In this document: positions 27,509-34,982 of the stretch, one piece after another
Layout of the letters: each line of letters begins with the position of its first letter
Position numbering within the stretch: position 1 is the first letter of the stretch
Assembly: GCA_947303085.1 (NCBI GenBank)
Contig: CAMYXP010000001.1
Span: 372,001 to 436,000 of the forward strand
DNA length: 64,000 bases
Origin: an uncultured Bacteroidales bacterium
Lineage (GTDB): Bacteria > Bacteroidota > Bacteroidia > Bacteroidales > F082
Reading direction: 5' to 3'
Notes under the pieces: generated by a model
The model's database searches: none
The model's input: only the letters and a program-made list of their open reading frames with translations
What the model was told of the DNA's origin: nothing
Position numbers and translations under genes: made by a program

Positions 27509-29956
27509 ATGAAAAAAATACTCCTTATTATTGCCTTTGCTTTATTAGCAGTTTCATGTTCAAATAGTAATTTAAGAAAAGAACAAAAAGCGTTGGCATT
27601 TTTGAATGCTTCGATGCTGTTATGCGATCGTGCCGAATACAGTCAGGATTATTTCATGCGGAACATTCAAACTTCTCTCAAGGCAAAGAAAGAGTTGCCA
27701 TGGGGAAAGCGTGTTCCTGAGCGCGAGTTCAAGCATTTCGTGCTGCCGATTCGAGTGAACAATGAGAATCTCGATGATTTTCAAATGGCATATTATGAGG
27801 AATTGCACGACAGGGTCAAGGATATGTCGATGTACGACGCTGTGTTGGAAGTTAACCATTGGTGCCACGAGAAGGTGAATTACAAAGGTTCCGATTCCAG
27901 AACCAGTGCCCCGATGGCGACTATCAAAACCTCGTGGGGGCGCTGCGGTGAGGAATCTACGCTGTTGGTTTCGGCATTGCGCACTGTGTGCATCCCCGCC
28001 CGTCAAGTTTACGTCCCGCGCTGGGCGCATTGCGACGACAACCATGCTTGGGTGGAGGCTTGGGTCGACGGCAAATGGCATTTCTTGGGTGCCTGTGAGC
28101 CTGAACCGGTGCTCGACCTCGGCTGGTTTAACGCTCCTGCATCACGCGCATTGCTTGTGCACACACGTGTTTTCGGCGATTATGACGGTCCCGAGGAGGT
28201 GATAAGCAAAACGCCATATTACACCGAAATAAACGTCATCGACAACTACGCTAAGACAGCGAAATTAAACGTGAAAGTCGTTGAAAGGTATGGTAAAGTG
28301 ATACCCGATGCCAGAGTCGATTTCAAGATTTACAACTATTCTGAATATCATACTGTTGCCACAAAATACACTGATAACCAAGGCAATACATGGCTGACCG
28401 CAGGCCTTGGCACCATGATGGTTTACGCCTCGAAAGACGGGAATTTCGGTTTTGAGGTGGTGCCAATTGGTTCGACCGATACGCTCACAATCACCATCTG
28501 TAGAGATGCACGGCCGTGCGTCTCTACGGGTGTTGAATCATACGATTACAACATAATCCCTCCTGTCGAAAACACCCGCATTCCTGACGTTTCCGAAGAT
28601 ATGCGCGCCGATAACAACCGTCGTTTAGTAGTGGAAGATTCCATCAGAAATGCCTACATCGCCCAATGCGTCGCCGCCCAGAACGCAGGCGATTACGATA
28701 AGGAAATAATGGCGAGGACGTGGGGTAACTACCAGACTATCAAGGATTTTATCGATTATGCAAGGAATTTGAACAGGGAAGAGGACGCGTATAAAATTTT
28801 GAATGTCATCACCGACAAGGATTTGCGTGATGTTGATATAAATGTATTAATCGATTGTTTGAACAACGTAGAAACGCGATTCATCGCGTCTCATGATTAT
28901 GACGATGATTTTTATTACCAATACGTTGTAAATCCTCGCGTTTCCAACGAGATGTTACGTCCCTATGTAGAGACGATGTGCAAATCGTCTCTGCCAGACA
29001 CTGTTGATGGTTTAATCCAATGGGTTACCGACAGCATAACAGTCGATGATGTTGTTGCCGAAAGCAGAACCCCGATTTCACCGGCCGGTGTGCTGCGTTC
29101 ACGTCATGCCGACTCGCATTCTCGCGACATTTTCTTCGTGGCGCTGGCGCGTGCCGCAGGCATCCCTGCAAGGATCGACGCGGTGACAGGGAAGGTGCAA
29201 TATTTTGATAATCAATGGAATGACGTAAATTTTGATAATAATATCGGTAAAAATAATCAATTTGGAAAATTGGTGATAAATTATGATGGCGATTTCGATC
29301 CTCGTTATTATACCCATTTTTCGATCAAGAAATTCAACGGCAACACCTTCGACCTCCTTTCATACGACGCCATGGACCCGGGCATGGACGTGGGCATGAC
29401 GTTATCGCAGATGATGGCCGATGGTGGCATCACGCTCGACGCAGGGTATTACGCGTTGAGTTTCGGCCCGCGTCTAGCCGACGGCAGCGTCCTCAACCGT
29501 TTGATTTTCTTCTGGATAGAAAGCGGCGAGACAACGCTAATTGAAATGACTATGCGTCAACCATCTGTAGAGACGTTGCCCGAAACGTCTCCTGAAACGT
29601 CTCAAAATGTTACATCCCAATTACGTGTCGTAGCCTACCTCGACGGCGGCAGCGAACCTACCACCCACGCCATGCAGGAAATTACCATTTTGAAAAAAGA
29701 ATTTGAAAAATGGGATGGTGAAATCGATTTTTTATTTAAAAATGAAGATGATTTTAATAATTTTAAATTGAAGAAATTCAATGAGTTACCTCAAAATATC
29801 TGTTTTGAAATAGAGTCTGGCACAGTTTTTGATACAATTAATAATTTACCTTGTTTCCAAATTTTGAATGCGGATAACGTGGTTGTTTTTGAAAAAAGCG
29901 GATACCAGATCGGTCTTGGCGAGCAGATGCTGCGTTATCTTACCGAGTTGCCGTAA
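27509..29956 (+). CDS. Transglutaminase-like lipoprotein with in-frame palindromic insertions
   Basis: This exported lipoprotein of 815 residues has a lipobox AVSC with cysteine 17. Residues 110-200 form a transglutaminase/protease-like core with C146 in GRCGEES and H179 in DNHAWVEAW. The third catalytic residue is not obvious. A beta-sandwich follows. A second core-like block near residues 530-570 (SHSRDIFFVALARAAGIPAR) lacks the cysteine. Its substrate is unknown; peptide or isopeptide cleavage is the family guess. Four GTAGAGACG-type palindromes lie inside the coding sequence, all kept in frame, in predicted loops. The last 22 bases overlap the convergent acyltransferase gene. Confidence 0.82.
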   Translation: MKKILLIIAFALLAVSCSNSNLRKEQKALAFLNASMLLCDRAEYSQDYFMRNIQTSLKAKKELPWGKRVPEREFKHFVLPIRVNNENLDDFQMAYYEELHDRVKDMSMYDAVLEVNHWCHEKVNYKGSDSRTSAPMATIKTSWGRCGEESTLLVSALRTVCIPARQVYVPRWAHCDDNHAWVEAWVDGKWHFLGACEPEPVLDLGWFNAPASRALLVHTRVFGDYDGPEEVISKTPYYTEINVIDNYAKTAKLNVKVVERYGKVIPDARVDFKIYNYSEYHTVATKYTDNQGNTWLTAGLGTMMVYASKDGNFGFEVVPIGSTDTLTITICRDARPCVSTGVESYDYNIIPPVENTRIPDVSEDMRADNNRRLVVEDSIRNAYIAQCVAAQNAGDYDKEIMARTWGNYQTIKDFIDYARNLNREEDAYKILNVITDKDLRDVDINVLIDCLNNVETRFIASHDYDDDFYYQYVVNPRVSNEMLRPYVETMCKSSLPDTVDGLIQWVTDSITVDDVVAESRTPISPAGVLRSRHADSHSRDIFFVALARAAGIPARIDAVTGKVQYFDNQWNDVNFDNNIGKNNQFGKLVINYDGDFDPRYYTHFSIKKFNGNTFDLLSYDAMDPGMDVGMTLSQMMADGGITLDAGYYALSFGPRLADGSVLNRLIFFWIESGETTLIEMTMRQPSVETLPETSPETSQNVTSQLRVVAYLDGGSEPTTHAMQEITILKKEFEKWDGEIDFLFKNEDDFNNFKLKKFNELPQNICFEIESGTVFDTINNLPCFQILNADNVVVFEKSGYQIGLGEQMLRYLTELP
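28500..28527 (+). repeat. GTAGAGATGC palindrome, copy 1, inside a coding sequence
   Basis: GTAGAGATGCACGG pairs with CCGTGCGTCTCTAC, a 28-base palindrome with one wobble. It is read as part of CRDARPCVST, in a different frame from the other three copies. Confidence 0.75.
28868..28893 (+). repeat. GTAGAAACGCG palindrome, copy 2
   Basis: GTAGAAACGCGATTCATCGCGTCTCA has arms ACGCGAT and ATCGCGT. It is read as VETRFIAS. Confidence 0.65.
28967..28994 (+). repeat. GTAGAGACGAT palindrome, copy 3
   Basis: GTAGAGACGATGTG pairs with CAAATCGTCTCTGC over 12 of 14 bases. It is read as VETMCKSSL. Confidence 0.7.
29568..29604 (+). repeat. GTAGAGACGTT palindrome, copy 4, with a duplicated right arm
   Basis: GTAGAGACGTTGCCCGAAACGTCTC (29568-29592) is followed by CTGAAACGTCTC, a second copy of the right arm. 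It is read as VETLPETSPETS. Confidence 0.7.
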
Positions 29957-31044
29957 ATTCCAAGGAAAATCTCTTTCATCAAGGTCTTGTCGAAGGTCGG
30001 ATATTCATCCATCCACTTCATGTATTGCAGGAATTTTTCTTTCTGCTCGGCGGTGTAATGACTTGAGTATCTTGAACTTCCATCCATCAAATCCTTTGCG
30101 ATGTAGTTGTTAGGCATCAGCATGTAATTAGAGTTGATGCGCTGGTCGATGAGTGTGGCTACATTTGCGAAATAATCGCCCGGCATGCTGTCCATTTGGC
30201 GTAAATCATCCTCCGAAACAGGCTCGCAGACGTGGAAATGCACGTGTCCTTTTTGCTGCATGATGCCCGTGAGAATGCTGTTGAGGTCTTCGCCAGGTTT
30301 CTTCTCATATTTGCCGTTCATCTTCGTAAGATAAAGCTCCAAAGTCTTTAGTTTGTCGCACGACTCCCATTCGTATGACACAGCCACCGGAACTATATTA
30401 AGGTTAGCCAGCGACTTGACTTTGTCGACCCTGTCGCTCATCCAAAACATCTTGATGATGGCTGGGTCGGTGGCGTCGATGCCGTCTTTCGTCCTGCCGT
30501 TGCGCTGTGCGATCCACACCGACTCGTTCAGCTCGGTGATGACGTAGCGCATATATTCCGACATGTGTAGGAGGTTGTTGTAAAACTCAACACGGTTACC
30601 GCCTCGCTCGGTTCTGAACATCTTGTTCGACTTACCGAAATCAACCACCAGAGGGTGTTCCATAAGATTGCTTCCGAAGGTTATCTGGCATGTTCTATGC
30701 TTCGCTTCGGTGAGGAAATATTGCAAAATCATTGCATCCAGCACAATGTCGCGATGATTCGAGATAAACAGATAAGGCTTCTGTTGGCTGATGTTTTCCT
30801 TGCCTGACCATTCAAGTTTTGTAGTGGTTCTATTAAAAATTATCTCAGCAAAAGGCTTTAAAAAACTCAGCTGAAACTCCTCAATCGTCTTGATTTTCCT
30901 GATGTTGTTGCGGAATGTCTCCACATCAAGGCTTGGCGAGAGATAATTCACTATTGAAGGAATCAACTCGCTGTCGGCGATACGCTGCATCGCTGCAGGT
31001 ATTTCGGAGTCGTAGTAAGGTCTTATGTCGTCGAATTTATTCAT
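29935..31044 (-). CDS. PlsC/GPAT-type acyltransferase, last gene of the cluster
   Basis: This predicted membrane-associated acyltransferase of 369 residues transfers an acyl chain to a glycerolipid-like or other hydroxyl acceptor. The HX4D catalytic motif is NHRDIVLD near residues 96-103. A WIAQRNGRTKDG stretch corresponds to the substrate-binding block (the FPEGTR equivalent). It overlaps the PaaK-like gene by ATGA, indicating translational coupling, and its 3' end overlaps the convergent lipoprotein gene by 22 bases. It is the third acyltransferase in the block, which suggests a lipidated product, but it could be a housekeeping glycerolipid enzyme. Confidence 0.75.
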   Translation of the reverse strand: MNKFDDIRPYYDSEIPAAMQRIADSELIPSIVNYLSPSLDVETFRNNIRKIKTIEEFQLSFLKPFAEIIFNRTTTKLEWSGKENISQQKPYLFISNHRDIVLDAMILQYFLTEAKHRTCQITFGSNLMEHPLVVDFGKSNKMFRTERGGNRVEFYNNLLHMSEYMRYVITELNESVWIAQRNGRTKDGIDATDPAIIKMFWMSDRVDKVKSLANLNIVPVAVSYEWESCDKLKTLELYLTKMNGKYEKKPGEDLNSILTGIMQQKGHVHFHVCEPVSEDDLRQMDSMPGDYFANVATLIDQRINSNYMLMPNNYIAKDLMDGSSRYSSHYTAEQKEKFLQYMKWMDEYPTFDKTLMKEIFLGIYGNSVR

Positions 31045-32342
31045 TGCTTTTGTCTTAAGTCGATGAATTTTATTGGCTTACGGCTTTTTGCCGGATAATT
31101 GATCTTTTGAATCTCCTCAACGGGATGCACTTCAATCTGTGGCGCCACTCTGATGCGTGAGCGGAAGCTGTCTTTCAGCTCTTTCACCACGTCGAAGTCT
31201 GGCTGGTATTTCAGACCTATCTTTACCACCACGTCGTCGGTTCCAGCCTCGCTTTGGCGCACCTCGATGACGTAATTCTCAACGTAGTCGGTGTTATCCA
31301 AAACGTCGTTGATCGCTGGTGGATACAGGGTGGTGCCTTTGAGCTTAATCATGTTGTTTTTGCGACCAACCAGAGGGGTGAGGCGGTAGGAGTTACGTCC
31401 GCAAGCGCATTGGTCGACGATTTTCGCCGCTATGTCGCCTGTGCGGAAACGCAGCAACGGCATGGCTTCCACGCCGAGTGTCGTCACCACTATCTCGCCT
31501 GGCTGTCCGTCGGGGACTGGCAGACCGTCTTCGCCTATGATTTCCACTATGATAAGCTCAGGATGCACGTGGCCGCCCTTGCCGCACTCGCATTCCGAGA
31601 AGGTGGCGCCCATCTCTGTCGATGAGTATGTCGCAAACAGCTGAACATCCCATTTCTCCTTGATTTTACGGCCAAGGAGGTTGAGGTCGAAGTTCTGGTC
31701 ACGGAGGCCTTCGCCAATGCCGATGATACGGCGGATGCTGCTGTTTTGATAGTCGATGTTATGTTCTTCAGCGTATTGAATGAGTTTGAGGATAAACGAC
31801 GGAACGCACATGATGGTGTCGGGCTTGATGCGGCGGATGGTGTCCCACTGCAGCTCAGGGATGCCGTTGCCAACGCGGATGACGCCGGCTCCAAGCTCGC
31901 GAAGACCAAGAAAATAAGCCAGTCCGGCCATAAAACGCTTGTCTAAGGTCGTCATCAGCTGCACCACGTCGCCTGGTTGAACGCCAGCGCATTCAAACGA
32001 TTTTTTCTCGTTGTAGGCCAGACGCTGTAGGTCTTTCTCGGTGCATCCGAAAGTCACAGGGTCGCCGAGAGTGCCTGAAGTGGTGATGTAATCGATGATT
32101 TTGGCTTTCGGACAACATAGAAACTCATCGTTGAAGAGCTGCAAATCTTTCTTCTCGGTAAACGGAATCTTCACTAAATCCTCGATATGCTGAATCTTGT
32201 TGATGTTGATTCCGTAGCTCTTGAACATGCGTTTATAATAAGGCGAGTTCGACTGCAAATAAGCCAAAGCCTCGTGAAGCAATCCTTCCTGAAATGCTTT
32301 TATCTCCTCAACGGATTTGTATTCTATATCGCTGTTATTCAT
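31041..32342 (-). CDS. PaaK-like phenylacetate-CoA ligase family enzyme
   Basis: This adenylate-forming enzyme of 433 residues activates a carboxylic acid through an acyl-AMP. The ATP-binding loop TTSGTLGDPVTFG lies near residues 86-98. The TYSSTEMGATFSEC motif and the hinge/C-terminal PaaK domain (LVGRKNNMIKLKGTTLYP) follow. The zinc-like cysteines CECGKGGH and DQCACGR are visible. PaaK relatives prefer aryl acids. As the only AMP-forming ligase in the block, it is the best candidate to load the coumarate starter, though its position at the far end of the operon makes this an inference. It is coupled to the downstream acyltransferase by ATGA. Confidence 0.82.
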   Translation of the reverse strand: MNNSDIEYKSVEEIKAFQEGLLHEALAYLQSNSPYYKRMFKSYGININKIQHIEDLVKIPFTEKKDLQLFNDEFLCCPKAKIIDYITTSGTLGDPVTFGCTEKDLQRLAYNEKKSFECAGVQPGDVVQLMTTLDKRFMAGLAYFLGLRELGAGVIRVGNGIPELQWDTIRRIKPDTIMCVPSFILKLIQYAEEHNIDYQNSSIRRIIGIGEGLRDQNFDLNLLGRKIKEKWDVQLFATYSSTEMGATFSECECGKGGHVHPELIIVEIIGEDGLPVPDGQPGEIVVTTLGVEAMPLLRFRTGDIAAKIVDQCACGRNSYRLTPLVGRKNNMIKLKGTTLYPPAINDVLDNTDYVENYVIEVRQSEAGTDDVVVKIGLKYQPDFDVVKELKDSFRSRIRVAPQIEVHPVEEIQKINYPAKSRKPIKFIDLRQKQ

Positions 32343-32353
32343 AATATTATGAA

Positions 32354-33217
32354 TTATAAATCAATTTCTTCAAGCCATTTTAAAAACTCGTTTTTCCAAA
32401 CTCTGCTCTCTTTGGTGCCATAAACTTCACTCACTCCGAAACCGTGACCTCCAGTATTATATTGGATGTATTTGTGGGTTATATGCTTGGCGGTAAGTGT
32501 CGAGTCGAGAAGTATAGAGTTGTGATAATCAACGACTTGGTCGTCGATGCAATTTACTATAAAAACTGGCGGGCAGTCGTCGGGGATGTGTTTCTCCATC
32601 GACAATGAGTCGCACATCTTGTGGTTGTGTTGCTTGCTTTCGCTAAGCAGTGCGCGGCGTGAGCGTTTGTGAACGTATGGCTCGTTCATCGTCACCACGG
32701 GGTAGATAGATGCGGCATAATGTGGACGGTTTTCTTCTTTGTCGGAGAAACATGTAGCCATCATTGCGAGATGTCCTCCAGCCGAAAATCCCATGATTCC
32801 CAATCGGTTAGGGTCTATCTTATACTCCTTGGCATGCTCTTTCACATATTTTATCGCCTGCTGGGCGTCGTCAAGCATCATTGGATATCGCTTACCCTTA
32901 AAAACATATCTGTGATGCCAGAAAAAAGCTGCGAAACCAGCCGTTCTGTATCTCAGCACAAACGCTGAAATCCCGTGTTTTTGCATCCATGCGGCCACTT
33001 CCTCGCCTTCGTTGATGTCGTCGAGCCAGAAATAACTGCCGCCCGGACAGATAATAACAGCGTTGCCATTGGGGTTGTCGTCAGCTAAAAAAACAGTAAG
33101 AGTGACGTCGTCGCCGCTTTTCACCTTTTTATCTTTCCATAAGGAAACAACCTCCTGGGCGCTGGCCGTCAAGAAAACAAAAAACAAAAAACAAAAAATA
33201 AAAAACCTCTTAAACAT
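32354..33217 (-). CDS. Secreted alpha/beta hydrolase (esterase-like)
   Basis: This exported serine hydrolase of 287 residues has a signal peptide (1-20, ending in TASAQ). The oxyanion strand IICPGGSYFWL, the nucleophile elbow GFSAGG, an Asp region (IDDQVVDY) and the catalytic His in GGHGFG make up an esterase/lipase triad like that of the acetyl-xylan-esterase relatives. It could remove or add an acyl group on the exported polyene, or act on polysaccharide. The start overlaps the previous stop in TAATG. The signal-peptide codons hold a nearly pure T/G tract (33182-33207) that may be prone to slippage. Confidence 0.8.
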   Translation of the reverse strand: MFKRFFIFCFLFFVFLTASAQEVVSLWKDKKVKSGDDVTLTVFLADDNPNGNAVIICPGGSYFWLDDINEGEEVAAWMQKHGISAFVLRYRTAGFAAFFWHHRYVFKGKRYPMMLDDAQQAIKYVKEHAKEYKIDPNRLGIMGFSAGGHLAMMATCFSDKEENRPHYAASIYPVVTMNEPYVHKRSRRALLSESKQHNHKMCDSLSMEKHIPDDCPPVFIVNCIDDQVVDYHNSILLDSTLTAKHITHKYIQYNTGGHGFGVSEVYGTKESRVWKNEFLKWLEEIDL

Positions 33218-33579
33218 TATCTGCCTAAAATTTTCATCACTTTTTCCTTCGAAAGCTGACGGTATTTGTGTTGCATATCGGCGAAGAAATCAACTTGAAA
33301 ATACTCTTCGTCGTAGAACGACAGCTTTGAATTGGTGTTTGGGGTGCATTCCAAATAAACAATATTTCTAAGATCTAAATTTTTAGCTTCGCAAATCTGG
33401 TCGGCCAACTTCTTGCCGGCATACGTCACTGAAGTTCCTGGGTTGTCTTGATATAATTCTGTTACAATGACATACGTTTTGCCGTCAACCACTCTGATTT
33501 TCAGTCCGCACGACGACTCCATATCCCATTCGCCTTTGAACGGGAAAATCTCATCATAATAATCTTTTGAAACTTTCAT
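33217..33579 (-). CDS. Small uncharacterised protein
   Basis: This 120-residue protein is not recognised. It has no signal peptide or membrane helix and looks like a compact alpha/beta protein with scattered charged residues. It has two cysteines in the first half (SCGLKI, QICEAK) and one in YLECTPN. It is tightly packed between the radical SAM gene (41 bases upstream) and the hydrolase (1-base overlap), so it is very probably expressed as part of the block. Its upstream gap contains AAGGATAAG direct repeats. Confidence 0.6.
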   Translation of the reverse strand: MKVSKDYYDEIFPFKGEWDMESSCGLKIRVVDGKTYVIVTELYQDNPGTSVTYAGKKLADQICEAKNLDLRNIVYLECTPNTNSKLSFYDEEYFQVDFFADMQHKYRQLSKEKVMKILGR

Positions 33580-33620
33580 AACAAAACTTATCCTTCTTAT
33601 CCTTATTTATTTCTTATCCT

Positions 33621-34925
33621 TTATTGGACTCTTACATTAACATTTCTCTTGCTTCTATCGACATCGCGGCCAAACGATTTGTTAGCCAGACGGCGGTCGC
33701 GCGGGCGGTATGTGCCTTCTTCCATCTCGCGGAGTGCCACGTTGCAGAACAGACGGAACATCTTCGATTCCTGTGTCTCAGAGGCATAGAAGCTCTTCCA
33801 AGCATAATCGTAAAGCTCTTGAAGCTTGTCGGGCGACATGTTTTTAGGTTGGTAAACAACCTGTCCTGCGTTGTAATGATCCCAGTCGAAGTCGAAGATA
33901 CGTCCTTGACGCAGCAGGTCGTCGTGACCTTTGGTGTGCGGGAATGGCGCATAGATGGTAAACTCGGCCAAATCAAGGTCGATCTCGCCGAGGAAGTCGA
34001 TCAAACGTTTGATGTCGTCTTCGGTCTGGTTGTCGAGGCCGAACAAAATGGTGCCTTCCACTCCGATGCCGTAGTCATGGTAACGTTTCACACGTTCCTT
34101 GATGTAGTCGGAGGTGTCGTAAACGGCCTGATACACATACCAAGCGCCTGCTTTTGAGGCTAGGTCAAGCACTTCGAGGTCGTCTTCGATGGTGTGGCTT
34201 ATCCATTTTTTCTTGAGAGGTGCGATGGCTGTGAACAGCTCTTTCTCCCATTCTTTGTCCTGTGCCAATGAGTTGTCTACAATAAACAGACGGTTGTTGT
34301 CGATACCGGCCATGTCTTCCACCACTTTGTCGACCGGACGCGGACGGAATTTACGTCCACCGAGGTACGACACGGCGCATGGATAGCAACTGAAACGGCA
34401 TCCGCGGCTGGCATGGAAGAGGTCGACCATCTGCACGCCTTTGTGGTTGTACAGCTCGCGTTTGTAGAGGTCGCGACGGCATGGTCCCACGCTCTCGATA
34501 GGCGGCTGGTTGCCCATGTAGTTGTAGATTTTCTTCAGACATCCGTTCTTCCAGTCGAGGATAACCTGCTCCGAACGACCTTCCGACTCGCCCAAAAACA
34601 CGCTGTCGACGTGGTTTACCATCTCCTCAGCGTGAAGCATGGTGGAGATACCTCCGGCGATGACTTTCTTGCCGCGTTTGTGGTATTCATCGGCAATAGC
34701 CCAGCCGCGTTTCACTTGCGTGGTGAGCATCATCGACAATGCTACGAGGTCGCATTCCTCATCAAAATCAATGGGTTCCACGTTCTCATCGGTAAACGAG
34801 ATGTCGACATAATCCGGCAAGGTGGCGGCAAAAGCCACTGGACCGTGAGGCGGTAAATTAAAAGTGGTCTGACCCGGAAGCTTGTTCCACTTCGGGTATA
34901 TCAGTTTCAGTTTAATGGTATCCAT
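33621..34925 (-). CDS. Cobalamin-binding-type radical SAM protein
   Basis: This 434-residue enzyme has an N-terminal cobalamin-binding-like Rossmann domain (roughly 1-140; the classical DxHxxG is not visible). A radical SAM barrel follows with the iron-sulfur ligands C176, C180 and C183 in CRFSCYPC. It resembles the BchE/HpnJ-type family that performs C-methylations, cyclisations or oxidations. In this cluster it could alter the polyene or aryl head group; the reaction is unknown. It lies 57 bases downstream of the desaturase fusion and may have a separate promoter. Confidence 0.82.
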   Translation of the reverse strand: MDTIKLKLIYPKWNKLPGQTTFNLPPHGPVAFAATLPDYVDISFTDENVEPIDFDEECDLVALSMMLTTQVKRGWAIADEYHKRGKKVIAGGISTMLHAEEMVNHVDSVFLGESEGRSEQVILDWKNGCLKKIYNYMGNQPPIESVGPCRRDLYKRELYNHKGVQMVDLFHASRGCRFSCYPCAVSYLGGRKFRPRPVDKVVEDMAGIDNNRLFIVDNSLAQDKEWEKELFTAIAPLKKKWISHTIEDDLEVLDLASKAGAWYVYQAVYDTSDYIKERVKRYHDYGIGVEGTILFGLDNQTEDDIKRLIDFLGEIDLDLAEFTIYAPFPHTKGHDDLLRQGRIFDFDWDHYNAGQVVYQPKNMSPDKLQELYDYAWKSFYASETQESKMFRLFCNVALREMEEGTYRPRDRRLANKSFGRDVDRSKRNVNVRVQ

Positions 34926-34968
34926 AATATATGTTTTTATTCATTCCTAATTTGCCTAATTTGTGCTA

Positions 34969-34976
34969 CAAATATA
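34969..34976 (-). promoter_or_regulatory. Possible internal promoter before the radical SAM gene
   Basis: The minus strand reads TATATTTG, 43 bases upstream of the radical SAM ATG, in one of the two widest gaps of the block (57 bases). No good TTTG lies upstream. It may allow separate expression of the last five genes. Confidence 0.35.
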
Positions 34977-34982
34977 TAAATT

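Noticed and set aside
28500..29604. CRISPR array
   Set aside because: The repeats are palindromes at irregular distances inside an intact reading frame, with no spacers and no cas genes.
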